Source: Treponema sp. (GTDB taxonomy: Bacteria; Spirochaetota; Spirochaetia; Treponematales; Breznakiellaceae). Taken from it: a DNA stretch of 29,033 bases. Location: contig WQXC01000004.1 in NCBI GenBank assembly GCA_009785045.1, positions 1-29,033 on the forward strand, in the 5' to 3' direction. Positions 22,060-29,033 of this stretch are shown here, piece after piece. A program made the translations under genes and the position numbers. Position 1 is the first letter of the stretch. Every line of letters starts with the position of its first letter. Under the pieces are notes generated by a model. It was given only the letters and a program-made list of their open reading frames with translations, was not told the DNA's origin and ran no database searches.

Positions 22060-23182
22060 TACCCTCTTTATACATGGATAAGAACTCCTTCTTATACTCT
22101 AAAAACCTTCCTTCTGCTATAGCGTTACGGCAATTTGTTACAAGTTCGTTAATAAAATACAGATTATGATAAGTAGCCAGCATGGAATAAAGTATCTCTC
22201 CGGTCTTAAAAAGATGGCGCAAATATGCGCGGGAATACTCTTTGCAAATTTTACAGCCGCACTCTTTATCTATCGGCGTAAAATCAAAGGTATTTTCGGC
22301 CTTTTTTAAAGCAAATGGTCCTTTTCGGGTATAAACACGGCCATTTCGGGCTTCACGGGTAAGAATAACGCAGTCAAACATGTCTATTCCGTGTTCTATT
22401 GCGTTTAATATGTATTCTGGTGTGCCAATACCCATTACATAACGGGGTTTTTCTTCAGGTAAAAATGCAGCCGTATATGAAAGTGTTTCATGGAATAATT
22501 CTGCCGGCTCTCCAACAGAAAGACCGCCTATAGCAATTCCTGGAGTGCCGGAATTAATGCAGGTTTCTGCGCTTTGCTGCCTAAGGTCAGGAAAGAAATT
22601 GCCTTGTACAATACTAAAAAGGCTCCCTGAATATTTTCCATCTAAAGTAACTTCATTCCATTTATTAATTGCCCTGCCAAGCCAGTCAGTCGTAATCCTA
22701 AGCGCTTTTTCGCACTCTTTGCGGCTTGCCCCCCATGCTGAGCAATAATCAAGCTGCATCTGAATATCACTGCCAAGTATTGACTGAATTAATACAGCCT
22801 TTTCAGGGCTTATAAAATGTTTCGAGCCGTCTACATGAGACTGAAACCAGGCTCCTTCGTCACTAATTTTTCTTAATGCAGAAAGTGAATAAATCTGAAA
22901 CCCTCCGGAATCAGTCAAAATATTCCTGTCCCAGTTCATAAATGAATGAAGCCCTCCGGCTTTCTCAATTACTTCTTCGCCGGGCCTTAAGTATAAATGA
23001 TATGTATTTGAAAGAATAATATTAAAACCAATTTCTTTAAGGTCGTCTGTTTCAATAGCTTTAACTGTTCCGTTAGTTCCCACAGGCATAAAAACAGGAG
23101 TAGGAACATCTCCATGCGGAAGATGCAAAATACCCGTTCTTGCTCTACTTGAGCTGTCACGGTTTAAAATAGAAAAACGCAT
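22049..23182 (-). CDS. tgt: tRNA-guanine transglycosylase
   Basis: A 377-residue enzyme that exchanges guanine for preQ1 at position 34 of GUN-anticodon tRNAs in queuosine synthesis. ILTDSGGFQIYSL has the general-acid Asp91; the nucleophile region is MFDCVILTREARNGRVYTRKG; the zinc site is CGCKICKEYSRAYLRHL with a later His. The nucleophile region usually reads DCVxPTRxARxG; the Pro is Leu here. I start at ATG 23182, overlapping the lptG stop by one base (TAATG); a longer frame from 23245 reads lptG sequence. No Shine-Dalgarno, so coupling is likely. queA and the queuosine transport genes are not in the window. Confidence 0.94.
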   Translation of the reverse strand: MRFSILNRDSSSRARTGILHLPHGDVPTPVFMPVGTNGTVKAIETDDLKEIGFNIILSNTYHLYLRPGEEVIEKAGGLHSFMNWDRNILTDSGGFQIYSLSALRKISDEGAWFQSHVDGSKHFISPEKAVLIQSILGSDIQMQLDYCSAWGASRKECEKALRITTDWLGRAINKWNEVTLDGKYSGSLFSIVQGNFFPDLRQQSAETCINSGTPGIAIGGLSVGEPAELFHETLSYTAAFLPEEKPRYVMGIGTPEYILNAIEHGIDMFDCVILTREARNGRVYTRKGPFALKKAENTFDFTPIDKECGCKICKEYSRAYLRHLFKTGEILYSMLATYHNLYFINELVTNCRNAIAEGRFLEYKKEFLSMYKEGNDD

Positions 23183-24261
23183 TATGTTTTTGCGCTTCGT
23201 AAAAGAAGCAATCCAATAAAAATAAATATTAAAACAGGAAACCATGCTCCTACAAACGGGTGAATGTAATTAAGTCCAGCCAATGTCATGCTTAACATTT
23301 CTGCAATATAATAAACAACTGCTACAGAAAGGCTTGTAAACAGGCTCATTAAAAGAATGTTTTTGCGAAATCTGCCTCCCATTGACACCGATAAAATCAT
23401 AACTATAAGAGATGCAGCCGCAAAAGAAAAACGGTGATAATAATTCGCCTGTTCCTGACGATAAGGAAGACCTGCAGATCTAAGATCTCTTACAAGAAGC
23501 CCAGCTTCTTTTGCGGTAAGTTCTTCTACATTAACTGCTTTCCTTCTGAAAATATCCGGATGTTCATTGTATGATGTATCAAATAAAAAAGGAAAAATGC
23601 GCAATACTCCGTTTTCGTCATATTTATAAATAACTGCATTTCTGAATTCCCAGTGTGTCTCTTTCCACTCTGCAGAAGGCGCCCTTATATGCGAAACAAA
23701 CGAACCTATATTTGTCATTTCTACAATATTAACACCGTTAATTACTTCCCTTTCACTGTCAAAATAATCAACTGAATAAATTACAAGCCCGTTTCTTGCT
23801 TTAATAACTATATCGGAGTTGCTTTCTGTTACATGCTGTTTTAAAGCGCGCCTTGAAAGATCATTTTTAATTTTTAAAGTTGGTATAACTATTTTATCAT
23901 CCAGAAAAAAGGAAAACACAGAAGCAAAAAGCCCTACAAAAACAAGTGAAATACAAAAACGCGAAAACGGTATCCCGGAAGAAAAAATACTTGTAAGTTC
24001 ATTTTTTGCATATAAATCTCCCAGTGTATATGCTGCTGCAAAAAGAAGCGAAATAGGCATTGCATAAGAAATGCTTTTTGGAATGAAAAAGAGGCTTATT
24101 TTTAAGATAGTTGTTATTGGAACTTCATTATTAAGATAACGCACCAGATTTGAAAACAAATCTATTAATAAAAGCAGGAAAACAAACATGGAAATTGCAA
24201 TTAAAAATATTGGTAAAAACTGGCGCAGTAAGTACTTATCCAGCACCATTACTTTTTTCAT
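23182..24261 (-). CDS. lptG: LptF/LptG family permease (second of the pair)
   Basis: A 359-residue YjgP/YjgQ permease. Membrane helices lie near 12-35, 50-75 and 95-117, then a soluble jellyroll-like domain (about 120-260: VIKARNGLVIYSVDYFDSE), then three more helices (about 275-355). With its partner and the ATPase LptB this family extracts lipopolysaccharide or a comparable lipid from the inner membrane. Its ATG overlaps the stop of the partner gene by 4 nt (ATGA at 24261-24258). Which member is LptF and which LptG is assigned only by order. Treponemes lack classic LPS, so the cargo here is open. Confidence 0.85.
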   Translation of the reverse strand: MKKVMVLDKYLLRQFLPIFLIAISMFVFLLLLIDLFSNLVRYLNNEVPITTILKISLFFIPKSISYAMPISLLFAAAYTLGDLYAKNELTSIFSSGIPFSRFCISLVFVGLFASVFSFFLDDKIVIPTLKIKNDLSRRALKQHVTESNSDIVIKARNGLVIYSVDYFDSEREVINGVNIVEMTNIGSFVSHIRAPSAEWKETHWEFRNAVIYKYDENGVLRIFPFLFDTSYNEHPDIFRRKAVNVEELTAKEAGLLVRDLRSAGLPYRQEQANYYHRFSFAAASLIVMILSVSMGGRFRKNILLMSLFTSLSVAVVYYIAEMLSMTLAGLNYIHPFVGAWFPVLIFIFIGLLLLRSAKT

Positions 24262-25544
24262 TTGCGCACCTTAATTACCGCCAAAATAACGCCAATAGTC
24301 AAAAAGAATATATTAGGAAGCCACATTGACCAAAAAGGAGGCGTTCCAATGCGTAAACCCATAGTCTGTCCAATAAAAAGCATTGACCAGTAAAGTACTG
24401 CAATAATATTACCAAAAATAAAACCTACAGTTTGACCGCTTTTTTTTGCCATTAAACCCAATGAAACGGCAAGAAACACAAAACAAAAAGCGCCAAGAGG
24501 TACAGAAAATTTTCTGTAAATTTCAATTACATGAATGGTAAGCGATCTGTCTTTTGCAATTGCATTAATGGCGGTAATATCCCGGTGAAAATTAGAAGAA
24601 TTCGATAACCTTCGATTCCAGTAATCAGACTGCTGACCTGCTCTTAACGTATTTTCCAAAGTAAATGCCTGACTTGCAAGCCTTACTTTCCTCTCATTCA
24701 GCCTTTGATTTAAATCTGATCTTTTTTCTATAATTGCTGAACGGACATCTCTGGAACTCATTTCCCTTGGACTTATACTGACAACTGCCTGAATAATATC
24801 TTCGTTGGAAACCCAGTATTGTAAAAGTCCTGTTAAGGCATAATCGTAATCATCCCTTGCAAATTCTTTTGATGAATGAATAAACGCATCTTCAAGATTC
24901 AGGCTAAGTCCTTCTCTTCCGCCGTCTTTTAACTCTGCGCTGTTTGCCATAATTATCCGGCGCTCTCCGTCATCTGTTCTGTCCAGAATAAGAAGGTTTT
25001 CGATTACATTATCAGTAACGCCGCCTGTTACGATTACCGTATCCTGAAACCGTTTAACGGAGTTGGCTTCCAGCTCCAAAGATGGAGTGGAAACCAGTAT
25101 CTTTCGCCAGAGTCTGTTAAATTGAACAGTACCCGCAGGAAGCAGCACATCATTCGTAAAAAATGATAAAAGCGAAATTACAATTCCAACAGTAATCGCA
25201 GGAAAGAATATATTTTTATAGGAAAGCCCGGATGAAAGCATTACAAGGATTTCGTTATCAGATGTTAAACGCCCTACAGTCATAAGCGTGCCGACAAGGC
25301 ATGCAAACGGAGCCGACATTGCAATTACGGTAGGCAGGGAAAAAAGAATTAACAGCGCTACCTGTTCAAAAGGCACACGTTTAGTAAGAACTTCCTTTGC
25401 CATAAGAAGAATCTGATTAACAAAAAATATAAAAAAGAAGAAAAAGAAACATATTAAAAATGAAAAAAACATTTCTGACAGTACATATTTAAATATAGTC
25501 GGAGAAATTAATCGCCTGTTTTCCAGTGCGTTTGCATTTTTCAT
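24258..25544 (-). CDS. lptF: LptF/LptG family permease (first of the pair)
   Basis: A 428-residue YjgP/YjgQ permease built like its neighbour: an N-terminal helix pack with a very Phe-rich segment (FFSFLICFFFFFFIFF), a third helix, a periplasmic domain (about 130-320, longer than in LptG, with a helical segment around EKRSDLNQRLNERKVRLAS), and three C-terminal helices ending AVIKVRK. I start it at ATG 25544, 16 nt after the dut stop; a frame from 25583 would overlap dut by 23 nt and add residues without a hydrophobic role. AAGG lies about 11 nt before the chosen ATG. It is the first half of the inner-membrane LptBFG-type exporter. Confidence 0.83.
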   Translation of the reverse strand: MKNANALENRRLISPTIFKYVLSEMFFSFLICFFFFFFIFFVNQILLMAKEVLTKRVPFEQVALLILFSLPTVIAMSAPFACLVGTLMTVGRLTSDNEILVMLSSGLSYKNIFFPAITVGIVISLLSFFTNDVLLPAGTVQFNRLWRKILVSTPSLELEANSVKRFQDTVIVTGGVTDNVIENLLILDRTDDGERRIIMANSAELKDGGREGLSLNLEDAFIHSSKEFARDDYDYALTGLLQYWVSNEDIIQAVVSISPREMSSRDVRSAIIEKRSDLNQRLNERKVRLASQAFTLENTLRAGQQSDYWNRRLSNSSNFHRDITAINAIAKDRSLTIHVIEIYRKFSVPLGAFCFVFLAVSLGLMAKKSGQTVGFIFGNIIAVLYWSMLFIGQTMGLRIGTPPFWSMWLPNIFFLTIGVILAVIKVRK

Positions 25545-25560
25545 TTTTTCTGCAACCTTG

Positions 25561-26007
25561 TTACCCCGTGCCGGTAGACCCAAAACCTGCGCTTCCTCTC
25601 GCGCTGGATGACAGCGTCACGGATTCCTGTATTTGGGCACAGCAGACCGGAGCTATAACAAGCTGAGCAATCCGCTCCCCATCTTTAATTATAACATTTT
25701 CTTCGCCTAAATTTATCAAAATTACGTCTAAATCTCCGCGATAATCAGAGTCAATTGTTCCCGGCGAATTAAGCACAGTCAGCCCGAACTTAACCGCCAG
25801 CCCTGAACGGGGTCTTACCTGCGCCTCATATCCATGCGGAATTTCTATTTTTAGACCTGTTGGAATTTTAACCCTGCCTAAAGGCGGTATGGATACATCT
25901 TCATTTAAAAATGCGCGTAAATCCATACCGGATGCGCCTTCGCTCTCGTATTTGGGAAGTATTATTCTATCATCTGTCTTAAGTATTTTTATTAATACTT
26001 TATCCAT
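25561..26007 (-). CDS. dut: Deoxyuridine 5'-triphosphate nucleotidohydrolase (dUTPase)
   Basis: A 148-residue trimeric dUTPase that splits dUTP to dUMP and pyrophosphate, keeping uracil out of DNA and supplying dTMP synthesis. All five motifs are present: GASGMDLRA, RPRSGLAVKFG, GTIDSDYRGDLDV (with the catalytic Asp), GERIAQLVI and RGSAGFGSTG near the C-terminus. The start lies 3 nt after the pnp stop. The normal order pnp-dut in this cluster suggests one transcript. Confidence 0.96.
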   Translation of the reverse strand: MDKVLIKILKTDDRIILPKYESEGASGMDLRAFLNEDVSIPPLGRVKIPTGLKIEIPHGYEAQVRPRSGLAVKFGLTVLNSPGTIDSDYRGDLDVILINLGEENVIIKDGERIAQLVIAPVCCAQIQESVTLSSSARGSAGFGSTGTG

Positions 26008-26010
26008 TCG

Positions 26011-28110
26011 TTACTTGGCGTCAATAGCATCAACATACGACAGGTTGAGCCTGCCCTGCTTGTCAATTTCCATTAATTTTACAGGGATCTGCTGGCCTTC
26101 TTTTAATACATCTGTAACTTTCTCTATTCTTTGTCTTGAAAGTTTGCTTATATGCACAAGGCCTTCTTTACCAGGCAGTATTTCTACGAATGCTCCAAAG
26201 TCCATTATTCTTTTGACAGTACCGTTATAAACTCTGTTAATTTCAGGATCTGACGCAATACCCATAACCGCAGCTTTTGCTTCTTCGGCATCTTTGGTGT
26301 TTTTTCCAAAAATAGTAACTGTACCGTCATCTTCCGTATTAATTTTAACGCTGTATTGTTCGCATAATGCCTTGACGTTTTTACCGCCGGGACCTATAAG
26401 AGCGCCGATCTTATCGATATCAATTCTTAAGGTAACAATTTTTGGCGCGTATTCGCTGATGTTTTCAACAGGTTTATCAAGACACTGGTTCATCACAGAA
26501 AGAATATGCAGTCTTCCGCGTTTTGCCTGATCAAGCGCTTTTCTCATTATTTCCGGGCTTACTCCGGCAATTTTAATATCCATCTGGAAACCGGTAATGC
26601 CATCTTTTGTTCCGGCTACTTTAAAGTCCATGTCTCCAAGGTGATCTTCTTCGCCAAGAATGTCAGATAATACCGCAAATCTGTCGCCAGGTCCTGCTTT
26701 TCCTTCGGTGATAAGACCCATTGCAATACCAGCTACTGGTCTTTTCATGGGAACGCCTGCGTGAAGCATTGCCAATGTACCGCCGCATACGGAAGCCATT
26801 GAAGAAGAACCGTTTGATTCCATAATTTCTGAAACAACACGTATTGTATAAGGGAATTCATCTTTTGAAGGAATCATTGCTTTTAATGAACGAAGCGCAA
26901 GATGACCGTGACCTATTTCACGCCTGCCTGTACCGGTTCTGCCAACCTCGCCGACTGAATACGGCGGGAAATTATAATGCAGCATGAAATTTTCACGTTT
27001 GTCGCCTTCGATATCGTCAAAAATCTGCTCATCAAAAACAGTTCCAAGTGTTGTAACGCAAAGCGCCTGTGTTTCACCGCGCGTAAAAAGAGCCGAACCG
27101 TGAGTACGCTGTAATATACCGGCTTCGCAGGTTATATTACGAATATCTTCAAGTCCGCGTCCGTCAACGCGTTTCCCGTTATTTAATATTGATGTTCGCA
27201 GTATTTCGTATTGCATATCTTCGAACAGCGCATCAAAAAGTTTTTTCTGTTTATCATCTTCAAGCTGAGCTGCATACTGGGCAGCAAATTCATTTTTAAT
27301 TGCTTTAATGCCATCGCGTCTTTCGTGTTTTGCAGCAAGGAAACATGCAGTTTGAAGCCTGGAATATGCGCCTGAGCGGATAACATCTGAGTTTTCCAGA
27401 GAATAACTAAGTTCAGTAAGCGGAAGTTTTTCTTTACCAGAAAGCTTTCTAAGCTCTTCCTGAAGCGCGCAAAATTCTTTTATCATCGCATGCGCTTTAT
27501 CCAGCGCTTCGATCATCAGTTCTTCGCTGACTTCTTTTGCGCCGCCTTCTACCATTGTTATTCCGTCTTTGGTTCCGGCAACTACAATTTCCATTGTAGA
27601 TTTTTCTATTTGTTCGTATGTCGGATTAACAACAAGCTGACCTTCAACCTGACATACCCGAACACCTGCAACAGGTCCGTTAAAAGGAATGTCAGAAATA
27701 TGAACAGCAGCAGAAGAAGCCAAAATTGCCAGAATATCAGGAGGATTAACCTGATCGGTAGAAAGAGTTGTAGGGATTAATTGAATCTCGCGCCCAAAAC
27801 TTTTTTCAAACAAAGGACGCATTGGCCGGTCGATAAGACGTGAAACAAGAATTTCCTTGTCTTTTGGACGGCTTTCCCTTTTAATAAATCCGCCGGGAAT
27901 TTTTCCAGCCGCATAATATTTCTCGTTGTAATCAACGGTAAGAGGCACGTAATCCATGCCTTCTACAGATTCCGATGAAGAGCAGACAGTAGCAATTACA
28001 GCCGAGCCTGCATACTGGGCAAACACAGACCCGTTAGCCTGCTTTGCAATCCTGCCGGTTTCAAGAATTAATTCTTTGCCAGCGACATTGAGTGTTACTT
28101 TTTGCATCAT
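26011..28110 (-). CDS. pnp: Polyribonucleotide nucleotidyltransferase
   Basis: A 699-residue 3'-5' phosphorolytic exoribonuclease. Order of domains: first RNase PH core (1-210), helical linker, second RNase PH core with RTHGSALFTRGETQAL, GRREIGHGHLALRSL and the phosphate/metal region DHLGDMDFKVAGTKDGIT, then KH (KIGALIGPGGKNVKAL, about 560-620) and S1 (NRVYNGTVKRIMDFGAFVEI, about 630-695). Length is normal. ATG at 28110 is followed by a second ATG at 28107; either could be used. It begins 2 nt after the rpsO stop with no Shine-Dalgarno, the usual rpsO-pnp pair. Confidence 0.97.
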   Translation of the reverse strand: MMQKVTLNVAGKELILETGRIAKQANGSVFAQYAGSAVIATVCSSSESVEGMDYVPLTVDYNEKYYAAGKIPGGFIKRESRPKDKEILVSRLIDRPMRPLFEKSFGREIQLIPTTLSTDQVNPPDILAILASSAAVHISDIPFNGPVAGVRVCQVEGQLVVNPTYEQIEKSTMEIVVAGTKDGITMVEGGAKEVSEELMIEALDKAHAMIKEFCALQEELRKLSGKEKLPLTELSYSLENSDVIRSGAYSRLQTACFLAAKHERRDGIKAIKNEFAAQYAAQLEDDKQKKLFDALFEDMQYEILRTSILNNGKRVDGRGLEDIRNITCEAGILQRTHGSALFTRGETQALCVTTLGTVFDEQIFDDIEGDKRENFMLHYNFPPYSVGEVGRTGTGRREIGHGHLALRSLKAMIPSKDEFPYTIRVVSEIMESNGSSSMASVCGGTLAMLHAGVPMKRPVAGIAMGLITEGKAGPGDRFAVLSDILGEEDHLGDMDFKVAGTKDGITGFQMDIKIAGVSPEIMRKALDQAKRGRLHILSVMNQCLDKPVENISEYAPKIVTLRIDIDKIGALIGPGGKNVKALCEQYSVKINTEDDGTVTIFGKNTKDAEEAKAAVMGIASDPEINRVYNGTVKRIMDFGAFVEILPGKEGLVHISKLSRQRIEKVTDVLKEGQQIPVKLMEIDKQGRLNLSYVDAIDAK

Positions 28111-28112
28111 AA

Positions 28113-28382
28113 TTATTTACGCAATCCCAGCTCTTTTATAAGCTTGCGGTATCCTTCCAAATTGGTCCTTTGAATGTACTTTAACATTCTGCGGCGTTTT
28201 CCGACCAGGATTAAAAGCCCTCTTTGACCTGATTTGTCTTTTTTAAACTGCTTGCAGTGTTCTGTAAGCTGATTGATGCGTTCAGTAAGCAGTGCAATCT
28301 GAACTTCCGTTGCGCCTGTATCTTTATCGTTTTTGCCAAACTTTGCAACGATTTTGCCAGCGCTTTCTTTGTTTAAAGCCAT
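28113..28382 (-). CDS. rpsO: 30S ribosomal protein S15
   Basis: An 89-residue S15, exact family length; it binds the 16S rRNA central domain early in assembly. KNDKDTGATEVQIALLTERI, LTEHCKQFKKDKSGQRGLL and GKRRRMLKYIQRTNLEGYRK are diagnostic. TAGGAG precedes the ATG. It has a clear promoter (28460-28488) and a leader with a G-U containing hairpin, and heads the cluster rpsO-pnp-dut-lptF-lptG-tgt-HEAT-murB. Confidence 0.97.
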   Translation of the reverse strand: MALNKESAGKIVAKFGKNDKDTGATEVQIALLTERINQLTEHCKQFKKDKSGQRGLLILVGKRRRMLKYIQRTNLEGYRKLIKELGLRK

Positions 28383-28414
28383 ATATTTATCTCCTAATTG
28401 GGTACTTTTATACC

Positions 28415-28447
28415 GGGCACGAAACAGGAATGTCCAATACCGCGCCC
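28415..28447 (-). promoter_or_regulatory. Hairpin in the rpsO leader, possible S15 autoregulation site
   Basis: On the minus strand GGGCGCG (28447-28441) pairs with CGTGCCC (28421-28415), one G-U pair next to G-C pairs, with a 19-nt loop. S15 recognises a G-U/G-C step in 16S helix 22 and in several leader mRNAs, so autoregulation is plausible; it is not shown. Confidence 0.4.
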
Positions 28448-28459
28448 ACTTTGATTAGA

Positions 28460-28488
28460 ATACTGTCATAAAACGTAAAAAGTGTCAA
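28460..28488 (-). promoter_or_regulatory. Promoter of rpsO-pnp cluster
   Basis: On the minus strand a perfect TTGACA (28488-28483), 17-nt spacer, then CAGTAT (28465-28460). Transcription would start near 28453, giving a leader of about 70 nt. An imperfect dyad (28490-28508, CGAAT...ATTCG) lies just upstream of the -35 box. Confidence 0.65.
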
Positions 28489-28529
28489 GCGAATACAGTG
28501 TACATTCGTCATAATCTCCAAATTTAAGT

Positions 28530-28557
28530 AAAAAAATGGATTTTTAGCCAAATTTTT
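28530..28557 (-). terminator. Weak terminator-like hairpin after truB
   Basis: On the minus strand AAAAATTTGG (28557-28548) can pair with CCATTTTTTT (28539-28530) apart from a 2x2 A-A or T-T internal loop; the second arm is itself T-rich. It lies between the truB stop and the rpsO promoter. Confidence 0.3.
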
Positions 28558-28576
28558 GATAAAAGCACAAACAAAG

Positions 28577-29033
28577 TCAGCAGTTAGGCAATACGCAGCC
28601 GTATTTCCACATTTCATCTTTTTTTTCTATAATCGCAATTAAAGTTTCTCCGGAAAAAACAGCAGCGGTGTGACAATGAGGCAAAGAGGTAAAGTCCAAT
28701 ATCTGCGCAAGTGGTTTTCCATGATAGATATATAACGCTTCCTGCGTTGAAACTTCTAACCAAGGCATACCCAAAGCTTTTATAACAGGTTTATCTATTG
28801 GTTGAACTTTTATATCTGCCGCTCCCCTATTATCTTCTTCCAATTTAAACCCGGATATCTGTGTTCGAACAAGTCCGCAAAGATGCGCCCTGCTTCCTGC
28901 CGCAAGCGCTATATCACGCGATAGAGAACGTATATATGTTCCGCTTGAACAATGTACAAAAATATCTGCAAATGGAGGTTCCCAGGATAAAAGTTTAAGC
29001 TCGTGAACTGTTACCGGACGTTCTTTCATTTCC
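28577..29033 (-). CDS. truB: tRNA pseudouridine(55) synthase, C-terminal part (5' end outside window)
   Basis: The frame is open to the window edge; about 152 codons are visible, ending in TGA at 28579-28577. RPVTVHELKLLSWEPPFADI and HCSSGTYIRSLSRDIALAAG then SRAHLCGLVRTQISGF are the second half of the TruB catalytic domain. The catalytic Asp lies in the missing N-terminal part. The end (KPLAQILDF, AVFSGETLIAIIEKKDEMWK) is the short PUA-like C-terminal domain. The enzyme makes pseudouridine 55 in the T-arm of tRNAs. truB upstream of rpsO-pnp is a very common order. Confidence 0.93.
   Translation of the reverse strand, partial: EMKERPVTVHELKLLSWEPPFADIFVHCSSGTYIRSLSRDIALAAGSRAHLCGLVRTQISGFKLEEDNRGAADIKVQPIDKPVIKALGMPWLEVSTQEALYIYHGKPLAQILDFTSLPHCHTAAVFSGETLIAIIEKKDEMWKYGCVLPNC

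Noticed and set aside
23183..23245. 21-residue N-terminal extension of tgt
   Set aside because: It is the end of lptG read out of frame; the TAATG overlap start fits the family.
28408..28617. 69-codon open frame between truB and rpsO on the minus strand
   Set aside because: It overlaps the end of truB and runs through the rpsO promoter and leader; no Shine-Dalgarno and no family.
1..29033. CRISPR array, tRNA or rRNA genes, phage or transposase genes
   Set aside because: No spaced direct repeats, no tRNA-like cloverleaf and no integrase or transposase reading frame were recognised on either strand.

Overview
The window looks like housekeeping chromosome from a spirochaete, most probably a Treponema-like organism. 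This rests on three things: the gene order rpsB-tsf-frr-uppS-cdsA-dxr-rseP without pyrH, the exported TPR/BspA-type leucine-rich protein, and the style of the proteins, with charged tails on ribosomal proteins S2, S18 and L9. The DNA is moderately AT-rich. No database search was possible, so the genus is an inference. I see no plasmid, phage, transposase, CRISPR array, tRNA or rRNA gene.

Layout. Positions 1-3426 (+) hold the end of a GH43 glycosidase, a sialate O-acetylesterase/acetylxylan-esterase-like enzyme and nadE, closed by a weak terminator. Positions 3515-5663 (+) hold an exported TPR plus leucine-rich-repeat protein and maf. A 108-bp nested inverted repeat (5646-5753) covers the maf stop codon and leads into a tight + strand operon (5811-12877): rpsB, tsf, frr, uppS, cdsA, dxr, rseP and a CpXC-domain gene. 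These genes make translation factors, the undecaprenyl carrier lipid, CDP-diacylglycerol, isoprenoid precursors and a site-2 protease. Converging on it from the minus strand is a ComFB-like gene with its own promoter. Upstream of that is the operon rpsF-ssb-rpsR-(YybS-like)-rplI-dnaB (13234-17470, -), which carries leader hairpins and an apparent one-base frameshift in ssb.

A divergent region (17471-17651) carries the rpsF promoter and leader and a promoter for an acyl-CoA synthetase gene (17652-19565, +), whose mRNA looks leaderless. This gene converges through a strong hairpin on a long minus-strand cluster (19608-28382): rpsO-pnp-dut-lptF-lptG-tgt-HEAT-repeat gene-murB. That cluster covers RNA decay, nucleotide hygiene, lipid export, tRNA modification and peptidoglycan synthesis. 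truB, cut by the window edge, lies upstream of rpsO. There is no gene-free stretch over 300 bases; the longest are 28383-28576 and 17471-17651, and both hold promoters and leader structures.

I did not find a clearly new multi-gene system. The parts most worth a second look are small: the broken ssb frame, two palindromic elements that appear to have been recruited into coding sequence (end of maf, start of the HEAT-repeat gene), a short repeat-like insertion inside dxr, several candidate ribosomal-protein leader structures, and the ComFB-family protein.
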